Positions 1 to 11,107 of a stretch of DNA of 64,000 nt are shown piece by piece; positions within the stretch are counted from its first letter, which is position 1; every line of letters starts with the position of its first letter. Source of the stretch: Silene conica (lineage: Eukaryota; Streptophyta; Magnoliopsida; Caryophyllales; Caryophyllaceae); NCBI GenBank assembly GCA_029255685.2, contig CM055316.2, positions 67,161,237 to 67,225,236 of the forward strand, given 5' to 3'. The notes under the pieces are model-generated. The model ran no database searches. It saw nothing but the letters and a program-made list of their open reading frames with translations, and was not told the DNA's origin. A program made the translations under genes and the position numbers.

Positions 1-579
1 CCACTTGCTCGCGGAAAGGGGTAGCAAGATCCTAAAGAGCGATCGTAGAAGCGAGAGCCGTTTCTCGCAACGGTCCCACACATATGTTCCCAACTCAATT
101 CCCAATAGTATAGTGATATCAGATAAACATTATAATACCGTCACAATCATATTCACACAGATCTGAGTAGGGAAACCCCACCTCAAGGCAATAATCAAGC
201 AAGCAATCCAAGCTTTTCCTACCGACGTTCCTGTATGAAATCTCCTCCTACGATAACATATGGGGTATTACTAACAATAATCAAAAACATATTTATCTTA
301 AAGTATGCTAACAACGAATACGACACTTACTTGACGACAACAACGCTAGGCTATGGTGATCAGATCATTAATGTGCGCATCCCCTCCGTGGCGGGTCCCA
401 CGAAGAGCGATCGTAGGAGTGTGAGTCGTTCCCGCAACGGTCCCACACATATGTTCCCAAATCAATCTCGTAACCACAGGTGATCGATATCAGTCTTACA
501 GCACAACAATAACATCGTCACGATATATCACAAATACCGTCACAATCACATAACAGATAATTGAGTGGGAGAACCCTAC
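1..579. repeat. Diverged ~360-bp tandem repeat units (unit 2 continues at 23994)
   Basis: Two related units are seen. The block 'gcgatcgtag..cgcaacggtcccacacatatgttccca' near 38-95 recurs near 400-455. The first unit runs on through 'ctcaaggcaataatcaagcaagc' at about 180. The second unit breaks at 579 and resumes at 23999 with 'cttaaggcaataatcaagcaagc', because a copia element lies between. The second half ends near 24215. The identity of the unit is unknown; an old LTR or satellite relic is possible. Confidence 0.65.
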
Positions 580-1620
580 TGTAGGAAATATTGTGATTGG
601 ATGACAGCTGCGTAAATCTAAGCCCTCTTGATCCAATGAAAAGACTCAAGACAATCATTAGTAAACACAAAGAGAACATCTTTTAAAAGAAGCTCCATAA
701 GAGGTTTCACAATCTTAGAAAAATATTTGATAAAATGGCAGTAGTATTCCATATGGCCTGAGAAACTCATTACACTCTTCACATTTACCGGTGGAGGTAG
801 TTGTTCAATAACTTGGATCTTAGCACGTTCCACTTCAATTCCTTGTTCCGAGACAATATAGTAGGAAATAATTTCTTAAATTACTTATAAAAGTATTAAT
901 CATATTAATACTGCCAAGGATTATATCAAAAACGATTCAATAAAACCTCAATTGCAAGAATTAAACAGTCAAGAATATAGAAATAACCTTTAGTTCTTAT
1001 ATGAGATCGGCCTAAGAACAACCTAGTATAAACCCAAACTTCAAGGTATAAGTTCTCCTTAGATTGCACCCAAGATGATTGAGAAAGATCCCTTCAAAGC
1101 TCCTCCTAAATTACTATTAATTATTTTAGAGGATTTTTTTTTTTGGGATTTTAAGATGATAAACTGATCAAAGACAACAAAAGAGAAAACAACTTATGTT
1201 TTTCGTCCCCTGTACCACATGGTCGAATCCCTACTTATAGGGTTTTGGTTTGTGTTGGTATTGTACTTCTATTACGACACCTCCTTATATTATAATATTC
1301 TAAGTCAGTTTCCTTATTCCGAATTTCCTTAAAATTTCATACATATTTTAATAATTTTCGGTGTACAATTATAATTCCCGGAGAACATTAATTAATTATC
1401 TTATAATTAATTAATCCAATTATATTATTCTAAAATATCATATATTAAAATATAATTAATAAATATAACATTTATATATCTTTATTAGAATTAACATTTA
1501 ATTCATTTCTCCTAATTATTATTTAGTCATATTAAATGTTTATCATCTACTTAACTACATTTAGCTAAGTTTAGCATTTACGTAATTATATCAATATATA
1601 ATCACATTTCTCAGTATTAT
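580..1620 (-). repeat. Copia 3' LTR, terminal half, with a filler fragment
   Basis: This is the distal half of the minus-strand copia LTR. The LTR end lies at 580 and the segment runs to the ATTAT target site at 1616-1620. A foreign fragment at 591-860 interrupts it near the end. A minus-strand TATA-like CTATAAGTAGG lies near 1231-1241, a plausible LTR promoter. The rest is AT-rich and non-coding. Confidence 0.65.
591..860 (-). pseudogene. Ty3/gypsy reverse transcriptase fragment inside the copia LTR
   Basis: The minus-strand translation reads VSEQGIEVERAKIQVIEQLP and continues with FSGHMEYYCHFIKYFSKIVK and PLMELLLKDVLFVF. This is the RT C-terminal/RNase H junction of plant gypsy Pol, whose family form is 'GIEVD.AKIE.I..LPPP..VK..RSFLGHAGFYRRFI..FS'. 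The fragment is only about 270 bp and has no LTRs or termini of its own. It is flanked by a perfect 10-bp direct repeat GTAGGAAATA at 581-590 and 861-870. It is a non-functional captured piece. Confidence 0.75.
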
Positions 1621-2400
1621 TGATGCGTGTCTATTTTATGATGTTTTACATCTATTTTTACACGCATTTTAGAGCTCATTTACGATGTTTTAGCCTTTAT
1701 TTCCCAACTTTTGTCTACTTTCGTATTTTTATGCTATTTTGTAGAATTATGCGGAAAAAAGGGCGATTTTAAACCAAATCCGTCCTCAAGTGATTTTTAT
1801 GGCTAAGGACACGAAAGAACAAGCCTAGCGCAAATTTCAAGGCCTAAAGATAGCATAAGCAAAGGTGCATATAGCAAAGAATCGATCCACGACATTGCAG
1901 CCTGTTTCAAATGGCTATATCTCGAGTTCTAGAGCTGATAATGGAGTGATTCCAGTTGGAGGTGAAATCTTATCCTCTTAGCTTTCCAACGCCGCAAGAA
2001 TCGCTTGATTACGATAAGTAACGAAGAAATGGCAGCTGTTTTAAGATCGAGGCGCGCTGCAGTCCCGACATCAGGTCGACCGACCTACTAATTGGGTCGA
2101 CCGACCACAGCACAGACCCAGAAGTTTCCGCAAAGCCCAATTAAGTTATTAGGTCATTAAGAGGTCGACCGACCCAAAAAGTAGGTCGACCGACCAGGCG
2201 ACTGTGTTTCCGCGATTTTTATTACGGGCTTTGCTCCTAATCTTGTAATTAGAACTTATTTAAGGAGACCTAAACTCGAAAATTAGGTCAAGCAATTTAT
2301 GTTAGACAAGCAGCCCAGATTAGAGAAAACTCCATAGTTTAGAGAGAATATTTTCCAAGTTTCAATCTTTGTTCTTGAATTTCAATTAAGCTTGTAAGTT

Positions 2401-4331
2401 TTTTTTTGGTAAAAGGTAAGTATGATATATCAAAACAAACAAGCAAAGGCTAGTTCAAATTACAAGAGATTTCGTTGCCTAAGCCAATCTAAATCAAGAC
2501 TATGGTAACTATCTGCCTCCTTCCGTCGAATACGAGCTCGAATGTCATCCAAAATTTTAACAGCAACTTTCCGAGGAACATGAACGAGGTGCTCATGTTT
2601 ACTCTGGTTTCGTTGTTGCCAAATATGGTATAATGCACTTAGAATAATCGCTGAATATATCCCCTTTTGCATCTCGCTACCATCCATATTCTCGCACCAC
2701 TGGACAACTTGTTGATCAGGAATATTTGTGCTGGCCAATTCGTTCAAAGCATTCAACACGCTGCTACTATAAATGCAACCAAAAAAAAAGATGAGCTGCA
2801 TCCTCAACCTCCTGTCCACATAGGTAACAAGCTGAACTAACATCAATTCCCATCCCAATTAGCCTGTCATTAGTACGTAATGCATTATTCATGAGCAACC
2901 AGCCATGGAATTGGTGCTTAGGTACGGCCAGACCATGCCAGACCACTGAAGTCCACGACAGTTCAGGCCTACGATCACGAAGCCAGTCATAACATCCCGC
3001 AACCGTGTAATCAGTACCACTACTAGTCCATTCGCCATTAGTGTAACCCGCAGCCAGAAGATCTTTCACCTTGCAAATCCGTCTCCAAGCCCAACTAGAG
3101 TGAGCAGAAGGGCTTTAATGCATCCAGTTCTGGTCTCGGATGTGATTAATTTTGACCCACGCAACCCATAAGGATTCCTTGTTTTTCATAATCCAGTGAA
3201 CTAGTCTCCCAACCATTGCAATATTAACCAAACCCAAATTTTTTATACCCAAACCTCCCTCATTCGTCGGGGCACAAAGCTTAGTCCAAGCAATAAGAGG
3301 GGCACGGCTATATTCAGTTCTGCTATCCCATAAAAAGTTCCTGCAAATGTTCTCAATTTTAGTTAAGACACCTTTAGGGAGAATGAATATAGTAGCCCAA
3401 TAGGAATGGAGTGTAGTTATCACGGACTTGATCAAGATAAGACGGCCTGCATAAGAAAACTTTCGGGCACCATAACTATGAAGCCTTGCACACACCTTCT
3501 CAACTAAGATCTCACAATCACGTTTTTGCAGCCTCGTAGTTTGAATGGGAATACCCAGAAATGGCCAGAAACTGTTGCTTAACATCCTCGGGGACCCCTC
3601 CAAAATAAGCATTGGACTTTGAGGGACTAACCTGCAAACCAGAAGCTAAAGAGAAAGTAGCAAAAGACCGGAGCAGTAACATCATGGAGGCACTATCCCC
3701 TTTAGAGAAAAGAAGAACATCATCTGCAAACATTAAGCTTGCCAATTTCAACTCCTTACACATAGGATGGTAACGAAAAGAATATGTAGCAGCAGCAAAT
3801 TTGAGCGTTCTGGTGAGATAGTCCATACAAAGCGTAAAGAGCAACGGAGAAAGGGGATCTCCCTGACGAATCCCTCTCTTCCCTTGGAAAAACCCAAACA
3901 TCTCATCATTGATGGTCAAAGAAAAGCTTGGGGTAGTGATACACTCCAAAATCATTTGGATGAAATCAGAAGGAAAGTGAAGCTTGACCAGCAATAGCTC
4001 AATAAACTTCCAATCAACAGTGTCGTAAGCTTTTTGTAAATCAATTTTAAGCAAGCACTTTGGGGATGTATTAGGCCGATTGTATAAGCGGATTAAATCC
4101 TGGCAAATAAGAATATTTTCCTGGATATGGCGAGATTGAATAAACGCCCCTTGGTTCAAATCAACAATCAGAGGTAAAGCATTGGCAAGCCTAGAACACA
4201 GGAGCTTAGCAATAGTCTTGTAAATCACATTACAACAAGCAATAGGACGGAAATGCATCACAGAAGTAGGGCGGGCATATTTAGGGATAAGGACCAGATT
4301 TGTTGCATTAACTTGTTTAAGAAGCTTTTTA
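2401..4331 (-). mobile_element. 5'-truncated LINE (non-LTR retrotransposon)
   Basis: The insert lies in the 5' LTR; the intact 3' LTR shows the uninterrupted site. It is flanked by direct repeats TGTAAGTT at 2393-2400 and 4332-4339. The minus-strand 3' end carries a short oligo(A), seen as T8 on the plus strand at about 2401. The 5' end is truncated inside the RT domain, so the endonuclease and ORF1 are missing, as is usual for target-primed reverse transcription. Confidence 0.88.
2460..4331 (-). pseudogene. LINE ORF2 remnant: reverse transcriptase plus zinc-binding C-terminus
   Basis: Reading on the minus strand from 4331, the RT domain shows MHFRPIACCNVIYKTIAKLL, then GAFIQSRHIQENILICQDLI, the GIRQGDPLSPLLF motif and the catalytic FADDVLLFSKG (ORF 4261-3518). 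A frameshift near 3560 moves to the frame of 3612-3115 (SYAGRLILIKSV, NICRNFLW, NEGGLGIKNL). A second break leads to the zf-RVT region at 3069-2767 (WHGLAVPKHQFHGWLL, CYLCGQ). The last ORF, 2858-2460, carries the usual C-terminal 'IWQQRNQSKH' motif. Several frameshifts make it non-functional. Confidence 0.85.
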
Positions 4332-5149
4332 TGTAAGTTTGCTACAATTAATCTTTCTCTTTCAATTAATTTTATTGTTCATCCTATTATTGTTTCCCAA
4401 TACATGTTTTCCCTTTTATTGTCATCTTTAATTATGTTAATTCCTTTGATGTTCTTGATTCTTGTTGTTGTTAGTTTCATAGTTAAAATCATGCATAGCT
4501 AATTCTTGTGATTAGGAATTAGGGGAACCATGACAAAGACTTGATTTTGATAGTTTTATGATTAAATTACCAATCCTCCATTGTAGTTGGTGAACTAATC
4601 CTTGAGATTGAAAGATTACTAGGATTAGTTTAACAACAACTTTGGGATTGCCCTATGAACGAAAGTTTAGTGCTTTTCTAGGAACCCTAAGACCGTAAGG
4701 ATTGGGTAGAATATTGACCTAAAGGTTTATTCTTTGTTCCTTGGGATTGTGTTATTTGGTTATTTTACCCTTTATTGACTTGCCCTAGCCATGGGGAACC
4801 GAAGTTCCTAATCTCCTTTTCATCTTATTTTAATTCTCTTGTTTATTTTGCTCTTTTAGTTGTTAGTTCAAATCTTAAATCAACCCCCTTTTTTTTGGTT
4901 ACTTGTAATAGACTTTAAATTCGCAAAACATAATTAACCCTGTCTCCTTGTGGTTCGACCCTTGACTTATCCTATCTAGTTTAAGCTGAGGTTTTATAAA
5001 TCTTATCTTTGCACTACTACAAATATAGGTTTAGGAGACGGGGCTAATGGAACGAATTTTTGCGGAACCGTCCTAATGTGTCACTAAAGATGCGCGGGAT
5101 TTTTTAATTCAGAAATACAAGACGGTTCCCATTATAACCCGTCTTTATT

Positions 5150-5520
5150 TGTTCTAAATAAACTAAAGAGAACGGTTAAAATACTTAACCGTGCTCTTAT
5201 GTTATCATTTGGAAAGCTAAGAGAACGGTTTCCTAGAGAACCGTTCTCTTTGCCTTGAGAGAAACTAAAAGAGAACGGTTGCCTTGAGAACCGTTCTCTT
5301 TGCTTTTCATAACAATTTTTCATTATAACTAAAAGAGAACGGTTGCCTTTAGAACCGTTCTCTTTGCTTCTAAAAGAAGACGGGTGCCTTGTGAACCGTT
5401 CTCTTAGCTTTTCATAAAAAATTTCATTATAACTAAAAGAGAACGGTTGCCTTTAGAACTGTTCTCTTTGCTTCTAAAAGAAGACGGTTTCTTTGTGAAC
5501 CGTTCTCTTTGCTCTTCATA
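5150..5520. repeat. Left subterminal repeat array of CACTA 1
   Basis: Many alternating direct and inverted copies of the 12-mer AAGAGAACGGTT / AACCGTTCTCTT, often as hairpin-like pairs. In CACTA elements such arrays are binding sites for the TnpA-type protein; that role is inferred here. Confidence 0.8.
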
Positions 5521-6304
5521 AAAATTAAACAAACATAACGTGTAACACACAGTAACTGCAGCCTTCGAAAACCTTTGAAATTCTGCGAATTCAAAGTCTG
5601 CGTATTTTCCACATTCAGTCTTGTTTGAATTACCAATTTTCTTCTTGCTATCAATCTGCGAATTCAATCTTGCTATCAATCGTCCGCCATAGTTTCTTCT
5701 TCACCAAGCAACTGAACCATAATCGTACGCCCTCTTTCTCCTTTACTCTTGTTTGAATTACCAATTTTTTCTTGATTTTATTTGGGTTATTAGGTTTTAT
5801 GAATGTTTATGTGGTTTTGATGTTGAATATATGATGTATAATTTGTGGTTTTGATGTTGAATATATGGTTTGTATGTGATTTGGATGAGGAATATGATGT
5901 ATATTGTGGGTTAATGTATATGATGAAGGAATATATGGTTTGTACTCAATGCTACAACACTCACTATTGTTACCACCCACTACACACTGCTATTACTCTA
6001 TTGTACTACGATATGCTGCACACCCATTTAAGCTGCTACGTTCGGCACCCTACTGTCCCTGCCCATTGCTGATATTGCATCTACACTCATTCTGCCCGTG
6101 TCTCTAGTCTGATCAGCCTACACATTAGTACACAGAATTGCATGAGCATAATGTTATTGGCACTGATTCCTTTTTTTTATGTTGAGAATAGAATTGATTG
6201 CAATCCTGTCAGGAAAAAAAGTGAGAAATATGTTAGTTCGTTGTTTAACAAGACATTAGATGCATATTATCAATGAAATCCCACAGTCTAAATCATACAC
6301 AAAT

Positions 6305-6421
6305 CAACTGTTATTGTCCTTAGTATTATTATCGTCCTTAGTATTATTATTGCTATTAGTATTATTATTGCTATTAGTATTATTATCGTCCTTAGTATTA
6401 TTATCGTCCTTAGTATTATTA
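6305..6421 (+). repeat. 18-bp tandem repeat
   Basis: About six units of 'ttattatygtccttagta' or 'ttattattgctattagta' lie head to tail. They sit just upstream of the transposase-like exon of CACTA 1. The translation is leucine-, valine- and serine-rich low complexity and no protein function is claimed. Confidence 0.8.
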
Positions 6422-6538
6422 CAAGTGACTGAGGATCCACCCGTGACCAATGTTTTGAAGACTCCTGGCCCAGTAACACAACAGGTATATATGTAAGCTT
6501 TTCATTAAAGACGCTACTTTATAGTAAATGAAAAAAGT

Positions 6539-8551
6539 TTGAAATTCTACTATAACTTAAATTTCCAGGCTTGGAAAGATTGTGTGCTATCACAGCCAAA
6601 CAAATCATCGAAGATAGTGGCTTCAGGAATGGTATACCTATCAAGTAAGGACGAATTTGTTTCCATTCATGGCAGTGCCCTTCGTGATGGTTTTAGAAAA
6701 GTGTCAATCAAGGAAATCTATTCTGGGTCGGAAAATGTTGATTTACCAATGCCTGTTTATGATATGATAACATTGACTCATGCTAAGGGTTCATTTATTC
6801 AGTGGCCGCAAAGTCATATACGCAGTCTGTCGCAAATCCGTCGCAAAAACATCATTTGCGACGGATTTCACCCTTTTTGCGACGGAAAATTCCGTCGCAA
6901 AGAGAGCATTGTTTTGTAGTGATATAATGATATAAGATACACTGAGAGTTATACCATTTATCAACTTATTTATGCCAACTTTTAGATAACCATGAAAAAG
7001 AATGATCAAGGAAAAAATAAAGCAGCAGCAGCAAAGAAGTCCAAGCCTCAGAAGTGTTCGCCCTCGATTTCGCCATCTTCTTTCCTTGGAATTGAAGTTA
7101 GTCACAATTTTAAGCAAAAGCAGAGGACCATGGATTTGAAGTTATTAGAAACTGAGGCTCGGGTTTTAAAGGCAAGTGGGACAATGATCAGTGTTCCCAT
7201 TGACGAACATGTGTTACACAATGAACAAACTTGCTACCTTAGTTATGAGGAGGTTGTTCATTTGTTAGATGAACAAATGATTGGTGCCTCTCACATCATA
7301 CTCTTTATGAGGTTCGGTCTCTTTGTTTAAGCTTCCCCTTTGCAATCCCATTAGTATATATCTGATAGTATGCAAACTAGTACTAGATAGTTACTATGGA
7401 TTCTTATTGTTGTAGGTATCTGAGTGATCTTGCCGTTAGTATGCAAATTACTAGTTACTATGGATTCTTGTGCCCAGAGATAATGTCCTCAGAATCCGTT
7501 GCTCCGGATGAAAATTATCGATCCGATTATGTTGCTAGGGCAATGACATGTACCGATTGTGGAAAAGGTCGGAAACTTATATTTGCTCCATATGCCCAGG
7601 GGTACGTAATTATAAATTTCTTTTCATAGTATTATTATTGATGACTTGATTAATTATTTTATTATTTTTTGTTAATATTTAAGTTGATATCTTCGTTGTA
7701 TTTTTCTATAACTTGTAGTAAGCATTGGATGTTGGGCGCGATCAATCCGGCTCAAAGTACAGTGTATTGGTGTGATCCTGCCGGACATACAGAGCCTCGT
7801 CAATTTTTTGTGGATACAATTACCAAGTATGTCTAACTTATTTATGATCTTTTTTATTTTGCCTTCATATATTATACCTCCCGTTACTCCCCTGCATTTG
7901 CCTTAAAATGTTTCTGTAGGCTAGGAACAAAAGTTAAGCCACCCAAAAGCCATCAATCATAGACCTTAGCTTGTTTTTCTATTATACTTTAAATTAACGC
8001 TTCATTATCAACTAAAACTGAATAAATATATAAACCTGGCTATCTATATATACAGGGCCTTTGAGAAAAGGAACTCTATCGATCCACTTGCAAAATATGA
8101 GGCCAATGGCGTTGTTTGGAAAAAGATTAAGGTACTTCTTGTATATATAGTATATATCTATATATATCTTAACATATTGTTTCTCTTATTAAGTATAGTA
8201 CATACATGTGCGTGAAGTACTTATTTATAATATGAGCTCCCCTTTCAGGCCCCTTTGCAGCCTTGTGGTTCCGTTTTATGTGGATATTATATTTGTCGAT
8301 ACATGTTGGACATCGTCAAAGGAAGATATGTTACTATTACTCCAAATGTACGTATGTTTTTGGTTTTTTAGTTCATTTTACTTATATAGGAGTCTTGGAT
8401 AGAATTTTTCTAACCAATTTTTGAAAATTTGTTTGTAGTTCATGCTTAGAGCCCCATTGACATATCCGCTTGAGCAAATTGACGAGGTGAGGGATATATG
8501 GGCTAACTTTGCGCTCCAGTTTAAGTCACCCATGAACGATGATGAAGTTTA
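6539..8551 (+). CDS. CACTA-borne protein: Transposase_23-like domain followed by Ulp1-type cysteine protease
   Basis: Part 1 (about 6565-6830) reads SKIVASGMVYLSSKDEF and GSFIQWPQSHI, like the TNP1/En-Spm Transposase_23 domain. A CACTA end at about 6806-6921 cuts it off from part 2. Part 2 is a C48 (Ulp1/SENP) protease assembled from exons at about 6992-7311, 7414-7600, 7720-7827, 8057-8131, 8249-8348 and 8440-8551, each with GT/AG borders. The catalytic set is present: His in QGKHWML, Asp in VYWCDPAG, Gln and Cys in LQPCGSVLCGYY. The family removes SUMO or related modifiers. Capture of Ulp1-like genes by plant transposons is known. Whether parts 1 and 2 form one transcript is uncertain, and exon ends are predicted by eye. 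Confidence 0.6.
6806..6921 (-). mobile_element. End fragment of a second CACTA family (TTGCGACGGA motif)
   Basis: Inverted TTTGCGACGGA motifs lead to a terminal TTTTGTAGTG ending at 6921, the same end type as 42590-43519. Reading on the minus strand it starts CACTACAAAA. No opposite end is seen, so it is a fragment. It disrupts the Transposase_23 exon. Confidence 0.65.
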
Positions 8552-8769
8552 GCTTAAGTCGTAGCTAGAAGTTTAGCTTAAGTACATACGTATTGTATCT
8601 AGAATTTGTGGATCGGAAAGTATGTTGATATATATGAATGATGTAGTTGTTGGAGCAATGTTATATGAATGATGTAGTTGTTGGAGCAATGTTATTGTAC
8701 GCTTATTTGCAGGAAGAATTATAGGCCGGATGAATTATAAATTAATTTATTAAAAAAAAAATAGCAGGT

Positions 8770-9190
8770 GCAAAGAGAACGGTTATGTTCTCAAGCGTGC
8801 TCTATTAATTCAAAAACATGGCGCGAAGTTTTAACAAAAGAGAACGGTTCAAAACATAACCGTTCTGGTAAGTCCCCTAAGAGAACAGTTTAACATGGCA
8901 AAGAGAACGGTTAAACAGGGCAAAGAGAACGGTTGAGCAGGACATAAGAGCACGGTTCAAAACATAACCGTTCTGGTAAGTCCCCTAAGAGAACGGTTTA
9001 ACATGGCAAAGAGAACGGTTAAACAGGGCAAAGAGAACGGTTGAGCAGGACATAAGAGCACGGTTCATGTCAGAACCGTTCTGGTAAGTGCATTACTAAG
9101 AGCACGGTTGAACCGTTCTCTTAGGTAAAGAGCACGGCCAGGGGGAGCACGGTTCCGCCTCTCATAGGAGAACGGTTTTTAACCGTCTTC
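8770..9190. repeat. Right subterminal repeat array of CACTA 1
   Basis: Repeated AAGAGAACGGTT and AACCGTTCT motifs. A block of roughly 120 bp ('taagtcccctaagagaacrgtttaacatgg...') is duplicated in tandem at about 8870-9070. The array ends in the TIR at 9212. Confidence 0.8.
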
Positions 9191-9243
9191 GTATCTATAT
9201 TTTGTAGTAGTGTTGGCACCCCTCAACGACGGGTGTCAAATTT

Positions 9244-9260
9244 TGGCGCCGTTGCCGGGG
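9244..9260 (+). promoter_or_regulatory. Primer-binding site, complementary to tRNA-Asp
   Basis: TGGCGCCGTTGCCGGGG lies five bases after the 5' LTR end at 9238. It is the complement of the 3' end of plant tRNA-Asp(GUC), which ends CCCCGGCAACGGCGCCA, the usual minus-strand primer for several gypsy lineages. Confidence 0.9.
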
Positions 9261-9415
9261 AGACGGTATAATTTTGTTTGTTAGTTTTTAGTTTATTTTC
9301 CTTGTCTTAAGGAACTTCGGTTCCTTAAGACCGTTACTTACTTTTTCTTCTAGTTTTGTTTTAGAAGACAGGTTTTTGAGAGGAAGACTTGAGTACTCTC
9401 AGTGCTATTGCGATC

Positions 9416-11107
9416 ATGTCTACCATTTATGGTAATCTTTATCCAGCAACACACCACCTTCCACAGGAATTTACTCTCTCCTATGAAATTCAACTTTCCC
9501 ATATCGAATTGGTGGAGCAAAAACAGTTTGCAGGCCTACCGGATGAAGATCCTCTAGAGCATTTGGAGCTATTTACAGATTATTGTTGTTCCATACCCGT
9601 ACCGGCTGGAGTAGCGCAAGATGAGGTTAAGGAGACGTTGTTTCTTTTCTCCTTGAAAGATTCTGCGCGTCAATGGGTTCGCTACCTTGATAGGGTAGCA
9701 GCTGGAGTTACAGATTGGACACCTCTGGCATTAGCTTTTTGCAAACAGTACATTTCGCCAGCGAAAACCAATGCTATGAGAGTTCAAATTTTTATGCTCC
9801 GGCAAGGATCTGATGAGGAATTTCATGAAGCGTGGGCCCGTTTTAAGGAGTTGGTTTGATCCGTTCCTCACCACGGCTTTGAGGAGTGGTACCTTTGCAA
9901 CCAATTCTATGACTCTTTGTGTGATGACGGCGGATTTCATAATGTAGCTTATGACAAGGGTTGGGATTTTATTGAGGAGTTTGCGGTTCATAGAACTGAA
10001 AATGGAAATTCACGGCGGAATTCACTAAAAACAAGTATTGAAATAACTCATGTTGCCGCACTTGAAACATCCAATAACGCCTGTTCCGAAGAACTCGAGA
10101 AAGCTTATGAGGGACCAACCCCAAAGGATGATTCTGCCGTAGTTCAGAACGAAGAAATTGATCCCGTGCACAGGTCAGGAGGTCGACCGACCACTACCGC
10201 AGGTCGACCGACCTCGACACCTGACGTGAGATCAGTTTCTACAAAACAGAAAAATTCCGATAATACAGCGTCTGATCGACCGACCAGCGTTCCTGAGCAG
10301 ATTGTGGATTCGCCTCCTGAGCTACCTGTCTCTCCTCTCGTCAATGACTCAACGGAGATTCTGAAGTTAAAAGAGCCAAGGCTTGTCGATTCCGCGATAA
10401 GCATTGTGGTCCCGTATCCGTATCATTTGGAGAAATTAATGTTGGAGCATCAGTTCAAAAAAATCTTGGAGAGGTATGAGGGCGTTGATACTAGTAACCC
10501 GGATATTTCTGTCAAGTGTGATCCCATCACACCCATTACTGAAGAGTCGCTCATTCTTAAGGATGAGAATGATAGGTTACTTGATTCCCTCTCCCTCCCC
10601 GTTGATGATACTGACTTGGATCTAGATACAGCCAATGAGTTAGACCTTCACCCCTTGACTGATCAACCTATTTTTGTAGGTGTTAGTAATGAACATGTTC
10701 CTAACACGTTCGAACCCTCGGTTGATGAACCTTGTTTTTTGCAGGATTCTTCTATTAACATTTCTGATGTTTTTAATAATATTAGTAAATGTTATGTACA
10801 AGGATCCTTCACAAAGGATCCTTCGGAGGCTTTGATGTGTTTTGAGGCATGTGCAAGTGAAACTCTCGTTCAGGAGGCTGATTTGGATGCTCCAGAAATT
10901 GCGACACTAGTGATAGAGTCTATAGGCAATATGAAGAGAGATGTTCTCGATCGAGTAGTACCACTTACTCGATCAAATGATGTAGAGAACGAGGTCACTC
11001 AAGCAAGTGATCATTTGGCTAAAGAAAAGAGCCCTAAGAAGAAGAAACCCAGGAAGGTGTCGGGCCCACGACTTGGGAGTCGACAACTCCGGGAGATGGA
11101 TGGCTAG
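9416..11107 (+). pseudogene. gag: Gag-like protein with one internal stop
   Basis: The chosen ATG (9416, MSTIYGNLYPA) is the first in this frame. The N-terminal third is a Retrotrans_gag domain: LPDEDPLEHLELFTDYC, FLFSLKDSARQWVRYLD, FCKQYISPAKTNAMRVQIF, EEFHEAWARFKELV. The frame then meets TGA at 9857-9859 and continues in the same frame with PHHGFEEWYLCNQFYDSL. Plant relatives usually have Arg at the stop, so a single CGA-to-TGA change explains it. The remaining ~400 codons are acidic and disordered-looking, contain GRPTTTAGRPT encoded by GGTCGACCGACC motifs, and end with a Lys-rich SPKKKKPRK. No CCHC knuckle is seen. Without readthrough the protein ends at residue 147. Confidence 0.8.

Larger units (their letters stand above)
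5012..9212 (+). mobile_element. Non-autonomous CACTA transposon carrying a Transposase_23/Ulp1-like gene
   Basis: The termini are CACTACTACAAA at 5012 and TTTGTAGTAGTG ending at 9212, with the 3-bp duplication TTG at 5009-5011 and 9213-9215. The empty site is visible in the 3' LTR. Dense subterminal repeats of AAGAGAACGGTT and its complement occupy about 5150-5520 and 8770-9185. No TNP2-type transposase is present, so the element should need a partner. Its cargo is an intron-containing gene on the plus strand. Confidence 0.9.
1621..9238 (+). repeat. 5' LTR of the gag-only element, interrupted by a LINE and a CACTA
   Basis: The LTR segments are 1621-2400, 4332-5011 and 9213-9238. They match the 3' LTR almost base for base once the LINE (2401-4331) and CACTA (5012-9212) are removed. 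Four copies of GGTCGACCGACC lie at about 2073-2196, arranged as two spaced pairs. Confidence 0.85.

Noticed and set aside
5190-9190. CRISPR-like regularity of AAGAGAACGGTT units
   Set aside because: Units alternate in orientation with irregular spacing and sit inside CACTA ends of a plant genome.
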